Positions 25,720 through 33,761 of a stretch of 35,650 bases of DNA are shown in pieces. A program made the translations under genes and the position numbers. The first letter of the stretch is position 1. Each line of letters opens with the position of its first letter. Source of the DNA: Lachnoclostridium sp. UBA1308 (GTDB lineage: Bacteria > Bacillota > Clostridia > Lachnospirales > Lachnospiraceae); contig DBTU01000005.1 in assembly GCA_002307215.1 (NCBI GenBank), forward strand, positions 1-35,650, written 5' to 3'. The notes beneath the pieces are model-generated. The model was not told where the DNA came from. It worked only from the letters and a program-made list of their open reading frames with translations, and made no database searches.

Positions 25720-26742
25720 ATGAAAAAGGTAGCTACCTTCGGGGAACTTATGCTTAGGCTTACACCGCAGGGATATCAAAGATTTGTTCAGGCAAACTCC
25801 TTTGAGGCATCATACGGAGGTGTAGAAGCGAATGTGGCAGTATCCCTTGCTGATTTTGGTATGGAGGCTAAATTCATAACAAAGCTCCCACAACATGAGA
25901 TAGGACAGGCAGCAGTTAATTCGCTCAGACAATATGGAGTGGATACCACAGAAATCGCAAGAGGCGGAGATAGAATCGGAATTTATTATTTGGAGAAGGG
26001 AGCCTCACAGAGGCCGTACAAGGTAATCTATGACAGGACGAATTCTGCCATTGCCACAGCTTCATTAGAGGATTTCGACTGGAATCGTATCTTTGAGGAT
26101 GTAAGTTGGTTTCATTTCTCCGGGATTACACCGGCAATCAGCGATAACGCAGCTGGGATATGTCTTGCAGCTTGCAAGATGGCCAAAGAGAAAGGGATTA
26201 CCGTTAGCTTTGATATGAATTACAGAAAGAATCTTTGGTCGATTCAGAAGGCGAAAGAGGTTATAGAGACCTTGATACCTTATATTGATATTTTCTTTGC
26301 AAATGATCAGGATGCCGAAAAGATATTTGGCATGAAGCTGGACATTTCTGATACAATGGAAAGTAAGCATAGCTATGACAGATATAAACAGGCAGCCCAA
26401 CTTATGATGAAAGCATATGACTTCCGGATAGTGGCTTCAACCTTAAGAGAAAGTATTTCAGCCAGTGACAATCAGTGGTCTGCAATGCTGTATGATGGTA
26501 GCGAGTATTATTTTTCAAGGGAATATAATGTACATATCATTGACAGAGTAGGCGGTGGAGATGCCTTTGCAGCAGGGCTGATCTATGCTCTTGCCAATCG
26601 TTTGTCGCCTCAGGAATCCATAGAATTTTCTACTGCGGCAGGTTGCTTAAAGCATTCTGTCGAAGGCGATATGAATCATGTCACAGCTACAGAAGTTCAA
26701 GCACTTGCGGCGGGTGATGGATCGGGAAGGATACAACGATGA
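25720..26742 (+). CDS. kdgK: 2-keto-3-deoxygluconate kinase, PfkB/ribokinase family
   Basis: Phosphorylates KDG to KDPG, linking UxuA to the aldolase. The 340-residue protein starts KKVATFGELMLRLTPQGYQR and has the N-terminal PfkB glycine motif (YGGVEANVAVSLADFG). The C-terminal PfkB signature DRVGGGDAFAAGL carries the catalytic Asp281. The frame is open from 25690, but AAAGGAAGG at 25702-25710 is best spaced for ATG 25720; ATG 25714 is the alternative. Its end overlaps the next gene by 4 bases. The substrate is inferred from the pathway context and sequence type. Confidence 0.92.
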   Translation: MKKVATFGELMLRLTPQGYQRFVQANSFEASYGGVEANVAVSLADFGMEAKFITKLPQHEIGQAAVNSLRQYGVDTTEIARGGDRIGIYYLEKGASQRPYKVIYDRTNSAIATASLEDFDWNRIFEDVSWFHFSGITPAISDNAAGICLAACKMAKEKGITVSFDMNYRKNLWSIQKAKEVIETLIPYIDIFFANDQDAEKIFGMKLDISDTMESKHSYDRYKQAAQLMMKAYDFRIVASTLRESISASDNQWSAMLYDGSEYYFSREYNVHIIDRVGGGDAFAAGLIYALANRLSPQESIEFSTAAGCLKHSVEGDMNHVTATEVQALAAGDGSGRIQR

Positions 26743-27587
26743 ATCATACATATGTATATCGTAAACATTTAAGGCAGGGATTTCAATTTATGATTAAGTT
26801 TTTTGGTGTGTTGATATCTATGGTTATTATCTTGTCATGGGGCTTGATCTTCACTGATGAAAAGGCGATTAAGGTGGTCTCTCTTCTGGTTTGGGGAGTA
26901 ATTCTGATCGTGTTTTCACTTTTCATGATATTGGAATTCGGAGTAATCTATCTTGTGTTAAACAGACGTTTCAAATCTATCAGTGTAAGTTTGACTGAAG
27001 ATGCTATTGTTTATAACAATTCCAAAACGCAGACAATTGTTCCATACGAAGAGATTGAGAAGCTGGAATTTCCTTCTATTAAGTACACTGGAGGGTGGGT
27101 TAAAATAGTCCATAAAGGGGGCAATATCCGACTGACTGTTGTACTTGAAAATATCGGTGACTTTATCTGTGAATTGAAGAAAAAGTTGCAAGAAAAAAAT
27201 ATGACACAGGTCTATCATGAGAAAAAGTTTTTTTCGTTTTTAAAGACAGCAGTATTTTCTGATGAAAGCTGGGATCGGATATATTGTAATTTGAAGCTTC
27301 ACTTGGGATTATTCTACGGATGTATGGTAATGACAATTGTGATGTTAAAATTAAATGAATATTCAAGTTACAGTAAACTTTTTATCCTGGGAAGTTTGTT
27401 CACACCGTTACTTGGTTATCTATTGGGAGAAATCATCATAGGCAGTAAAGTAAAAAAGAGAGTGAAGGAAGTTGAATCAATAATAATGCCCAGAGACCGG
27501 GATTTTGAACAAAAGGTAATTCGGTTATGCGGTATAGGTGCTACATTTGTCTATCTATTTGTCATTTTGGTTTTTGTATTACAGTGA
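26739..27587 (+). CDS. Hypothetical membrane protein with a bacterial PH-like domain
   Basis: A 282-residue protein, coupled to kdgK by an ATGA overlap. Two helices (about 17-36 and 46-75) lead into a soluble segment (about 80-150). That segment contains ISVSLTEDAIVYNNSKTQTI, then VPYEEIEKLEF and GGWVKIVHKGG, typical of bPH/YcxB-like domains. Helices at about 192-212, 214-236 and 264-282 follow. No catalytic residues are evident. Such proteins often occur next to unrelated operons and their role is unknown. It is the last gene before a strong hairpin, so it belongs to the uronate transcript by position, though probably not by function. Confidence 0.75.
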   Translation: MNHTYVYRKHLRQGFQFMIKFFGVLISMVIILSWGLIFTDEKAIKVVSLLVWGVILIVFSLFMILEFGVIYLVLNRRFKSISVSLTEDAIVYNNSKTQTIVPYEEIEKLEFPSIKYTGGWVKIVHKGGNIRLTVVLENIGDFICELKKKLQEKNMTQVYHEKKFFSFLKTAVFSDESWDRIYCNLKLHLGLFYGCMVMTIVMLKLNEYSSYSKLFILGSLFTPLLGYLLGEIIIGSKVKKRVKEVESIIMPRDRDFEQKVIRLCGIGATFVYLFVILVFVLQ

Positions 27588-27638
27588 GATATTATTGAAT
27601 GGAAAAAAAGTAAGAGGCTTTTGCTCCTACAAAAATAT

Positions 27639-27690
27639 AAGAGACTTCACATACTCTCCCCACACACAGGACGAGTATGTGAAGTCTCTT
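27639..27690. terminator. Perfect 18-bp hairpin ending the uronate operon
   Basis: AAGAGACTTCACATACTC (27639-27656) is exactly complementary to 27673-27690 with a 16-base loop. It lies 52 bases after the membrane-protein stop. No strong T-run follows on either strand. The outer AAGAGA/TCTCTT is the same as in the hairpin at 8451-8491. Confidence 0.65.
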
Positions 27691-27787
27691 GTATTATACA
27701 AGCTATATATGCAAAAGCCACTTATAAGTAAGTATGTCGATAAGGATGCAATATATAATAAAATAATGGTAAGTAATGAAATATTTA

Positions 27788-27816
27788 TTGCAATATTTGT
27801 CGAAAAGAACGATAAT
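27788..27816 (+). promoter_or_regulatory. Promoter of the SDR gene
   Basis: TTGCAA (27788-27793) and GATAAT (27811-27816) are spaced by 17 bases. The predicted start near 27823 is about 59 bases before ATG 27882. With the hairpin just upstream, this makes the SDR gene a separate transcript. Confidence 0.4.
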
Positions 27817-27881
27817 TATAGAAAAATACACAAACTATCAGATAAAACGATACAATTTATATGGGATGAAATGAGGAAGAT

Positions 27882-28670
27882 ATGGAACAATTTTACCGAT
27901 TTGATCATCAGGTATGTCTGATTACCGGTGCCGGAAGTGCGTCCGGAATTGGATATGCAACTGCGAGAATATTTGGGCTTTTAGGTGCGCAGGTCCTAAT
28001 AACAGGGACAACGAACCGGATTTATCTGAGGGAACAGGAGCTTAAGAAGGAGGGGGTTATCGCAGCAGCCTTTATCATCGATCTTACAGACAAGAGTGCT
28101 GTGAAGGAACTGATTTCCCAAATTATGCAAACCTATGGAAAGATTGATGTACTGGTAAATAATGCCGGTATGGTACAGGTGGGTCAGAAGGAGGATTTCA
28201 CCCTGTTTCATGAACTCTCCGATGAGTCCTTTGAGGACTCGATAAGTCGTAATCTGATGACAGCTTACAATACGACACGAGCTGTTATCAATGGAATGAG
28301 GCAACAGGAATACGGAAGAATTGTTAATGTATCCTCCACCACGGGCCCCTTGGGGGTTAATGCCGGCGAGGTGGGATACGCAACAGCCAAAGCGGCAATG
28401 CTTGGATTGTGTAAGGGGATAGCCCTGGAATCTGCGAGGTACCATATCACTGTAAATAATGTATTGCCGGGCTGGGTGGCGACTGGATCTCAGACAAAGG
28501 AGGAGAAAAATGCAGGAAAGTATACACCGATAGGTCGTAGTGCGAGACCTGAAGAGATAGCACATATGATTGTATTTTTGGCAACAAGGGAGGCATCTTA
28601 TATCACCGGACAGGATTTTGTTGTGGATGGCGGGAACTGTATTATTGAAGATAAAGCAAATCGCCAATAG
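27882..28670 (+). CDS. Short-chain dehydrogenase/reductase (candidate fructuronate reductase)
   Basis: A classical SDR of 262 residues using NAD(P)H. It has TGAGSASGIG (15-24), a nucleotide loop with a small insertion, then NNAG (93-96), catalytic Ser151/Ser152, and Tyr166/Lys170 in YATAK. The C-terminal VNNVLPGWVATG and TGQDFVVDGG are typical of the FabG/gluconate-dehydrogenase-like group. GAGGAAG precedes ATG 27882. It follows a uronate operon that lacks UxuB, and SDR enzymes are known to replace UxuB in some bacteria, so reduction of fructuronate to mannonate is a reasonable guess. A 3-ketoacyl-ACP reductase or sugar-alcohol dehydrogenase is equally possible from sequence alone. Confidence 0.88.
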   Translation: MEQFYRFDHQVCLITGAGSASGIGYATARIFGLLGAQVLITGTTNRIYLREQELKKEGVIAAAFIIDLTDKSAVKELISQIMQTYGKIDVLVNNAGMVQVGQKEDFTLFHELSDESFEDSISRNLMTAYNTTRAVINGMRQQEYGRIVNVSSTTGPLGVNAGEVGYATAKAAMLGLCKGIALESARYHITVNNVLPGWVATGSQTKEEKNAGKYTPIGRSARPEEIAHMIVFLATREASYITGQDFVVDGGNCIIEDKANRQ

Positions 28671-28786
28671 CGAGGAATGATTACTTCTGATCATTGATTA
28701 CCGAGCACCGATATATGGTGGCAAATTACAGATATAAATCGCTTTTTTGATCGCATAAATAATTTGTTAAGATTTAAAGATTATTC

Positions 28787-28815
28787 TGGACTTATTTGAA
28801 TTTGGGGATTATTAT
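28787..28815 (+). promoter_or_regulatory. Candidate promoter of the ATP synthase operon
   Basis: TGGACT (28787-28792) and TATTAT (28810-28815) have 17-base spacing. Transcription from here would give a leader of about 210 bases before atpB, containing the hairpins described below. The rest of 28671-29032 is AT-rich and holds no plausible gene. Confidence 0.35.
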
Positions 28816-28838
28816 ATAAAAAACATCAAATAAAATCA

Positions 28839-28890
28839 CTTGAGCTATCGCTTTGTCTTTTATGGGGTTACTACATTATTAAAGCTCAAG
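28839..28890 (+). other. Long-range inverted repeat in the atp leader
   Basis: CTTGAGCT (28839-28846) and AGCTCAAG (28883-28890) are perfect complements separated by 36 bases. This could close a structured domain in the leader RNA. Its role is unknown. Confidence 0.3.
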
Positions 28891-28930
28891 GATAGTAAGA
28901 AGAATACTTAAATGAATTTATTTTGTTTAG

Positions 28931-28959
28931 CCAATGAAGGTGCTTTATTGGTGTTTTTT
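28931..28959 (+). terminator. Terminator-like hairpin upstream of atpB
   Basis: CCAATGAAG (28931-28939) pairs with CTTTATTGG (28943-28951, one G-U pair) around a 3-base loop, followed by TGTTTTTT. It ends about 75 bases before the atpB start. It may stop readthrough from upstream or, if the promoter at 28787 is real, attenuate atp transcription. Confidence 0.55.
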
Positions 28960-29032
28960 ACTTTTGATTATGTAAGAAAATGTTTTGACTCGAGATTTGT
29001 CAAAAGAGATTTATAAGAAGGAGGTGAGCCAT

Positions 29033-29719
29033 ATGGGTTTAGCAGAAAGGCTGACGGAGAGGTTGCAGAGTAAAACAGTCTTTTCCATACCTGTATTCGG
29101 AGGTCTGCCGATTTCAGAGTCAATTCTAGTGACATGGGGAATTATGATCTTCATCATGATTTTGACACTGGTATTTGTGCGTAATCTGAAGTTACAACCG
29201 GGAAAACCACAGCTTGTGATTGAGACGCTGGTCGGATTTTTAGATAATTTCTTTAATGATCTTCTGGGGCATGCAGGTAAACGGTATATTCCATATATGG
29301 GTACGGTATTTATTTATCTTGCAGTTGCAAACGTTATCGGTTTGTTTGGTTTTACGCCGCCAACGAAGAATTTGAATGTTACAGCGGGACTGGCTTTGAT
29401 GAGCATTATTTTAATTGAATTTTCCGGAATCCGAGCCAAGGGCTTTAAGGGATATCTGAAAAGCTTTGCTTACCCGATGCCTGTTATGATACCGTTCAAT
29501 ATTCTTGAGATATTTATCCGTCCGTTATCCTTATGTATGCGACTTTTTGGTAATATCTTTGGAGGATTTATTATCATGGAATTGATTAAGCTGGCATTAT
29601 TTCCGGCAATTTTACCGATTCCGTTCAGCTTCTATTTTGATATTTTTGACGGTTTATTACAGGCTTATGTATTTTGCTTTTTAACATCTTTATTTATTGG
29701 CGAGAAGATAGAGGAATAA
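29033..29719 (+). CDS. atpB: F1Fo ATP synthase subunit a
   Basis: Membrane stator subunit that forms the two ion half-channels next to the c-ring. It has 228 residues with five or six helices. The essential arginine is Arg170 in SLCMRLFGNIFGG, and the conserved PPTKNLNVTAGLAL is near 109-122. The frame is open from TTG 28985, but AAGGAGGTGAG (from 29019) points to ATG 29033. It is the first gene of the operon. No atpI/atpZ precedes it in the window. A 41-base gap leads to the first c-subunit gene. Confidence 0.96.
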   Translation: MGLAERLTERLQSKTVFSIPVFGGLPISESILVTWGIMIFIMILTLVFVRNLKLQPGKPQLVIETLVGFLDNFFNDLLGHAGKRYIPYMGTVFIYLAVANVIGLFGFTPPTKNLNVTAGLALMSIILIEFSGIRAKGFKGYLKSFAYPMPVMIPFNILEIFIRPLSLCMRLFGNIFGGFIIMELIKLALFPAILPIPFSFYFDIFDGLLQAYVFCFLTSLFIGEKIEE

Positions 29720-29760
29720 GGCGTTTTAAATTAAAAATTACAGAGATAGGAGAAAATTGT

Positions 29761-29985
29761 ATGACAGGATTAATAGCTATTGGAGCAGGTATTGCTGTTC
29801 TCACAGGTTTTGGAGCAGGTATTGGTATTGGTATAGCGACCTCTAAAGCGACTGAAGCGATTGCAAGGCAGCCGGAAGCAAAGGGCGATATTAACAAGGC
29901 ACTGATTTTGGGATTGGCCCTTGCGGAAGCAACCGCTATTTATGGTCTGGTTGTTGCGTTTCTAATTATTTTTGTCTTAAAATAA
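29761..29985 (+). CDS. atpE: F1Fo ATP synthase subunit c (copy 1)
   Basis: The 74-residue hairpin protein whose oligomer forms the rotating c-ring. Helix 1 has the glycine pattern GFGAGIGIG (16-24). The polar loop is ARQPE (35-39). The ion-binding carboxylate is Glu56 in LALAEATAIYG. The positions that coordinate Na+ in Ilyobacter (Gln32 and Ser66) are Ile and Ala here, so H+ coupling is predicted. ATG 29761 is preceded by a GGAGAA site. The frame extends upstream into atpB, but that extension is not coding. The protein is identical to copy 2. Confidence 0.96.
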   Translation: MTGLIAIGAGIAVLTGFGAGIGIGIATSKATEAIARQPEAKGDINKALILGLALAEATAIYGLVVAFLIIFVLK

Positions 29986-30003
29986 AACATAAGGAGAATA
30001 AAT

Positions 30004-30228
30004 ATGACAGGTTTAATTGCGATAGGAGCAGGTATTGCCGTATTAACGGGATTTGGAGCAGGTATTGGTATCGGAATTGCGACATCAAAAGCAACAGAGG
30101 CGATTGCAAGACAGCCGGAAGCAAAGGGTGATATTAACAAGGCATTGATTTTAGGCTTGGCACTTGCTGAAGCGACCGCTATTTACGGTCTTGTCGTTGC
30201 ATTTCTGATTATTTTTGTTCTGAAATAA
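30004..30228 (+). CDS. atpE: F1Fo ATP synthase subunit c (copy 2)
   Basis: Second, adjacent c-subunit gene, 18 bases after copy 1, with its own AAGGAG site. The translated protein matches copy 1 at all 74 residues. About 32 codons differ silently by hand count, so this is not a recent or cloning-type duplication. Both copies should enter the same ring. The second gene probably raises c-subunit yield, which must exceed the other subunits several-fold. Confidence 0.96.
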   Translation: MTGLIAIGAGIAVLTGFGAGIGIGIATSKATEAIARQPEAKGDINKALILGLALAEATAIYGLVVAFLIIFVLK

Positions 30229-30248
30229 ACTTTTAGGAGGAAGATCAA

Positions 30249-30740
30249 TTGATAATCGGACTGGACCCAAAGGAAATAATTATTGATATAATTAATATTA
30301 TTGTTTTATTTCTTTTTCTAAAGAAGTTTTTATTTAAGCCGGTCACTGAAATGATGGATAAAAGAGCTAGCTTGATTACCTCTAATATTCAGGATTCAGA
30401 AGACAAAAAGACAGAGGCTTATCAGCTGAAAGCTGACTTTGAGGAAGAATTAAAGCATGCCGGTGAGCAGGCATCTGTTATTATCAAAGAAGCAAGAGAA
30501 AGAGCTGAGCTGGAATATAACAGAAAGCTTCAGGAAGCACGAGACGAAGCCGGCAGAGTAAGAGACGAAGCCGAGAAAATCATCGAGCTGGATAGAAAGA
30601 AGTCCATGGATAGTGCACAAGCGGAAATCGCTGGACTTGCTCTTTTGGCTGCCGCTAAAGTAATCGGTAAGAATGTTGATGATGATACAAATAAACAATA
30701 TCTCGGAGATTTACTGAAAGAGGTAGGTGCTGCGAAATGA
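30249..30740 (+). CDS. atpF: F1Fo ATP synthase subunit b
   Basis: Peripheral-stalk subunit of 163 residues. One N-terminal helix (about 10-28, IIDIINIIVLFLFLKKFLF) is followed by KPVTEMMDKR, the family's conserved exit from the membrane. A long charged coiled coil (about 40-140) dimerises and reaches F1. The start is TTG 30249, 8 bases after AGGAGG (30235-30240). The stop overlaps the atpH start (ATGA). Confidence 0.95.
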   Translation: MIIGLDPKEIIIDIINIIVLFLFLKKFLFKPVTEMMDKRASLITSNIQDSEDKKTEAYQLKADFEEELKHAGEQASVIIKEARERAELEYNRKLQEARDEAGRVRDEAEKIIELDRKKSMDSAQAEIAGLALLAAAKVIGKNVDDDTNKQYLGDLLKEVGAAK

Positions 30741-31243
30741 TATCACAGCGAGCACTCAATTATGCAAAAATTCTTTATTCCATGAAGCTTCCGGCAGTGA
30801 CCATTAATGAGTCGAAAGACCTTCTACTGGAGCATAATGAATTAATGGATATCCTGGAAAGCCCTGTCGTTAAGAAGCAGGAAAGGGATGCTGTAATTGA
30901 TCGTCTTTTTCAGAACGAAATCAGTAGTTTCGTTAAAGTATTATGTGAAAATGAGGCGGTTGGACTTTTTGCGCAGATTTCAGAAGCATATGATGAGTTG
31001 GAGCGGGAACAAATGAACACGCTTAGAGCAAGACTTATCTATGTGAAGAAACCCGGTGAAGAGGAGCTTAGTCAGATAAAGAATATGCTATGTGATAAGT
31101 ACAAGAAATCAGAAGTATATCTTGAACTAGAAGAAGATGCTTCCCTGATTGGCGGTTATATTTTATCAGTCGGAGATACTGTATTTGATAAAAGTATCAA
31201 AGGCGCACTGTCAGAAATGCAGAAAGCTCTTAATAGGAGGTGA
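30737..31243 (+). CDS. atpH: F1Fo ATP synthase subunit delta
   Basis: Links the b-stalk to the top of F1. It has 168 residues, slightly short of the usual 175-180. The N-terminal helical domain begins SQRALNYAKILYSMKL. The C-terminal part carries the conserved LEEDASLIGGYILSVGDTVF, KSIKGALSEMQ and the end of the family. The start is coupled to atpF. The end carries the AGGAGG site used by atpA. Confidence 0.93.
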   Translation: MISQRALNYAKILYSMKLPAVTINESKDLLLEHNELMDILESPVVKKQERDAVIDRLFQNEISSFVKVLCENEAVGLFAQISEAYDELEREQMNTLRARLIYVKKPGEEELSQIKNMLCDKYKKSEVYLELEEDASLIGGYILSVGDTVFDKSIKGALSEMQKALNRR

Positions 31244-31248
31244 AGTGT

Positions 31249-32748
31249 TTGAGTAATATCAATCAAAACGAAATAATTTCTGTTTTAAAAAGTGAGATAG
31301 AGGATTATGACGCAAAAACCACAGTAAAAGAAACGGGAACAATAATCAGCCTTGGCGATGGTATTGCCAATGTATATGGATTAGATAGCGCAATGTACGG
31401 CGAATTGGTAGAATTTGAGAATGGAGTTCGCGGTATCGTACAGAATTTGGATATGAAGACGATCGGATGCGTTTTATTAGGCTCAGACTACGGACTTACA
31501 GAAGGATCTAAGGTAGTAAGAACAAAGAAGAAGGCCGGTGTTCCTGTATCGGACAAGCTAATCGGAAGAGTTGTTGATGCACTCGGAAGCCCAATCGATG
31601 GGAAAGGCCCGATTGAAGCAGTGGAGTTCTATCCAATCGAAAATGTAGCACCCGGTGTGTGCACCAGAAAGCCTGTAACAGTTCCGTTACAGACAGGCAT
31701 TTTAACCATTGACTCCATGTTTCCGATTGGACGCGGACAACGTGAGTTAATTATCGGTGACCGTCAGACAGGTAAGACCGCAATCGCAATGGATACCATT
31801 CTAAACCAGAAGGGTCAGGATGTTATCTGTATCTATGTAGCAATCGGTCAGAAAGCATCAACAGTTGCTAAAATCGTAAGTACGTTATCAAAACACGGTG
31901 CCATGGATTATTCCATCGTGGTTGCTTCCTCAGCAAGTGATTTGGCTCCGCTGCAATTCATTGCTCCCTATGCAGGAACAGCAATCGCTGAGTATTTCAT
32001 GAACCAAGGAAAAGATGTATTGATTATCTATGATGACCTTTCCAAACATGCGGTAGCTTATCGTACCATGTCACTACTGCTCGAAAGATCACCGGGTCGT
32101 GAGGCTTATCCCGGAGATGTATTTTATCTTCATTCAAGATTATTAGAACGTTCCTGCCGTCTCGATGAAGAGTTTGGCGGTGGCTCCATTACTGCGCTTC
32201 CCATCATTGAGACTCTTGCAGGAGATGTTTCAGCTTATATTCCGACCAATGTAATTTCAATTACTGACGGTCAGATCTTTTTGGAAAGTGAATTATTCTT
32301 TGCAGGTGTCAGACCGGCCGTAAACGTAGGCTTAAGTGTATCCCGTGTTGGTGGTGCAGCTCAGACAAAGGCTATGAAGAAAGCATCCGGAAGTCTGCGT
32401 ATCGATCTTGCTCAGTACAGAGAGATGGAGGTATTTACCCAGTTCAGTTCCGATCTTGATAAATCAACCAAGGATCTTCTTGAACATGGTAAGCATCTGA
32501 TAGAGTTGCTGAAACAGCCGTTATCAAAACCTTTAAAGCTGTATGAGGAAGTAATATTACTCGTTTTAGCCAATAAGAAGGTGTTTAATGATGTACCGCT
32601 GAAGGAAATGAAAGATTTAAAATATGATTTGCTTGATTATATAAAGACAAAATATAGTAACATTGTGGAAGAAATTGATACGAAAAGGGTATTGACAGAT
32701 GAATTGACCGAACAGATAGTGAAGGCGGCCAAAGAATTTAGAATGTAA
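31249..32748 (+). CDS. atpA: F1Fo ATP synthase subunit alpha
   Basis: Non-catalytic nucleotide-binding subunit of F1, 499 residues. The P-loop is GDRQTGKT (170-177 from TTG 31249). Conserved GDGIANVYGLDSAMYGELVE and LLERSPGREAYPGDVFYLHS are present, as is VSRVGGAAQTKAM near 360. The frame opens at GTG 31240, which overlaps the atpH stop. AGGAGG at 31235-31240 is correctly spaced only for TTG 31249. Confidence 0.96.
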   Translation: MSNINQNEIISVLKSEIEDYDAKTTVKETGTIISLGDGIANVYGLDSAMYGELVEFENGVRGIVQNLDMKTIGCVLLGSDYGLTEGSKVVRTKKKAGVPVSDKLIGRVVDALGSPIDGKGPIEAVEFYPIENVAPGVCTRKPVTVPLQTGILTIDSMFPIGRGQRELIIGDRQTGKTAIAMDTILNQKGQDVICIYVAIGQKASTVAKIVSTLSKHGAMDYSIVVASSASDLAPLQFIAPYAGTAIAEYFMNQGKDVLIIYDDLSKHAVAYRTMSLLLERSPGREAYPGDVFYLHSRLLERSCRLDEEFGGGSITALPIIETLAGDVSAYIPTNVISITDGQIFLESELFFAGVRPAVNVGLSVSRVGGAAQTKAMKKASGSLRIDLAQYREMEVFTQFSSDLDKSTKDLLEHGKHLIELLKQPLSKPLKLYEEVILLVLANKKVFNDVPLKEMKDLKYDLLDYIKTKYSNIVEEIDTKRVLTDELTEQIVKAAKEFRM

Positions 32749-32800
32749 TGAATTTTGAAAAGTTATTGAGATACCATATTTAGGTATCGTGGAGGTTATG

Positions 32801-33673
32801 ATGGCTAATACAAGAGAAATCCGATCCAGAATTAAAGGTATCCAGGATATCATGAAAATAACGAATGCCATGTATCTAATCTCTTCTTCGAAATTAAAAA
32901 AGGCTAGAAAAAGCCTAGTGGCAACCCAACCTTATTTCGAAGCTCTCCAGGCTACAATCCATGATATTCTTGTACGTGCGCCTCATGCTGATTCCGTGTT
33001 CTTCCAGCGTAGGGAAGATATAAATGCGGAGGACAGAAAGAAAGGTATATTGGTAATAACCGCCGACAGGGGTATGGCTGGTGCATACAATCATAATGTG
33101 ATTAAAAGAGCGGAAGAAGAAATGAAGAAGAGCAGTAACAACTCGCTTTTTGTTGTCGGTACAGTAGGAAGGCAGTATTATTTGCGTAAGGGTATCCAGA
33201 TTGATACGGAATTCCTATACACAGCTCAGAATCCCAATTTGTTTCGTTCACAGGAAATTGCGAAAACACTGATTGATTTGTTTGCAGCGGGACATTTGGA
33301 TGATATTTATGTAGTCTATACAAAGATGATTAGTTCTATGAAGTCCGAAGTGGAATGTATCAAGTTATTACCGCTGGAAAGAAGAAGATTCGAGCGAAAA
33401 ACAGCCGGGTATACGCATGCATTATTTGATCCGTCACCCGAAATTGTTATGGATCGTCTGGTACCAAACTATTTAAAAGGATTGATTTTTGGAATTTTAG
33501 TTGAATCCTTTTCCAGTGAGCAAAACGCAAGAATGATGGCGATGGAGGCTGCGACGGATAGTGCGGGGGATATGTTAAAAAGTCTCGGATTGCAGTATAA
33601 CAGAGCAAGACAGGCTGCCATTACCCAGGAAATTACAGAGGTTGTCAGTGGAGCTAAGAGCCTTAAAAAATAA
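32801..33673 (+). CDS. atpG: F1Fo ATP synthase subunit gamma
   Basis: Central rotor shaft of F1, 290 residues. The N-terminal helix ANTREIRSRIKGIQDIMKIT and the C-terminal ATDSAGDMLKSLGLQYNRAR with QAAITQEITEVVSGAKSL are the family's hallmark ends. The middle Rossmann-like part has VITADRGMAGAYNHNV. The frame opens at GTG 32789, but GGAGG (32791-32795) and the conserved N-terminus give ATG 32801. Confidence 0.95.
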   Translation: MANTREIRSRIKGIQDIMKITNAMYLISSSKLKKARKSLVATQPYFEALQATIHDILVRAPHADSVFFQRREDINAEDRKKGILVITADRGMAGAYNHNVIKRAEEEMKKSSNNSLFVVGTVGRQYYLRKGIQIDTEFLYTAQNPNLFRSQEIAKTLIDLFAAGHLDDIYVVYTKMISSMKSEVECIKLLPLERRRFERKTAGYTHALFDPSPEIVMDRLVPNYLKGLIFGILVESFSSEQNARMMAMEAATDSAGDMLKSLGLQYNRARQAAITQEITEVVSGAKSLKK

Positions 33674-33695
33674 GGAAGGAGATAAAATTCTATTC

Positions 33696-33731
33696 ATGAC
33701 AGATAAACCGATGTATTGGTTTGTCTTGTAG
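33696..33731 (+). CDS. Possible 11-residue ORF in the atpG-atpD gap
   Basis: ATG 33696 opens a frame of 11 codons (MTDKPMYWFVL) before TAG 33729-33731. The only strong Shine-Dalgarno in the gap (AAGGAAGGAG, 33672-33681) lies 14 bases upstream. Its spacing is long, so translation is uncertain. Confidence 0.2.
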   Translation: MTDKPMYWFVL

Positions 33732-33761
33732 GCATAATGCGTAGAAATTGTAGTATGATAT

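Noticed and set aside
27538..27921. 127-residue + strand frame between the membrane protein and the SDR
   Set aside because: It starts inside the membrane-protein gene, runs through the perfect hairpin and the predicted SDR promoter, and has no ribosome binding site or protein-like pattern.
27996..28694. 232-residue minus-strand frame opposite the SDR
   Set aside because: It is a shadow of the SDR coding frame, with Cys/His/Arg-rich low-quality sequence and no start signals.
28985..29017. Promoter TTGACT/TATAAG directly before atpB
   Set aside because: Spacing is about 20-21 bases and the transcript start would fall on the ribosome binding site.
29674..29760. N-terminal extension of the first c subunit (103-residue version)
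   Set aside because: The extension overlaps atpB, is not c-like, and ATG 29761 with its own site gives a protein identical to copy 2.
29761..30228. Na+-dependent ATP synthase
   Set aside because: The c-subunit positions matching Ilyobacter Gln32 and Ser66 are Ile and Ala, so the Na+ coordination shell is incomplete.
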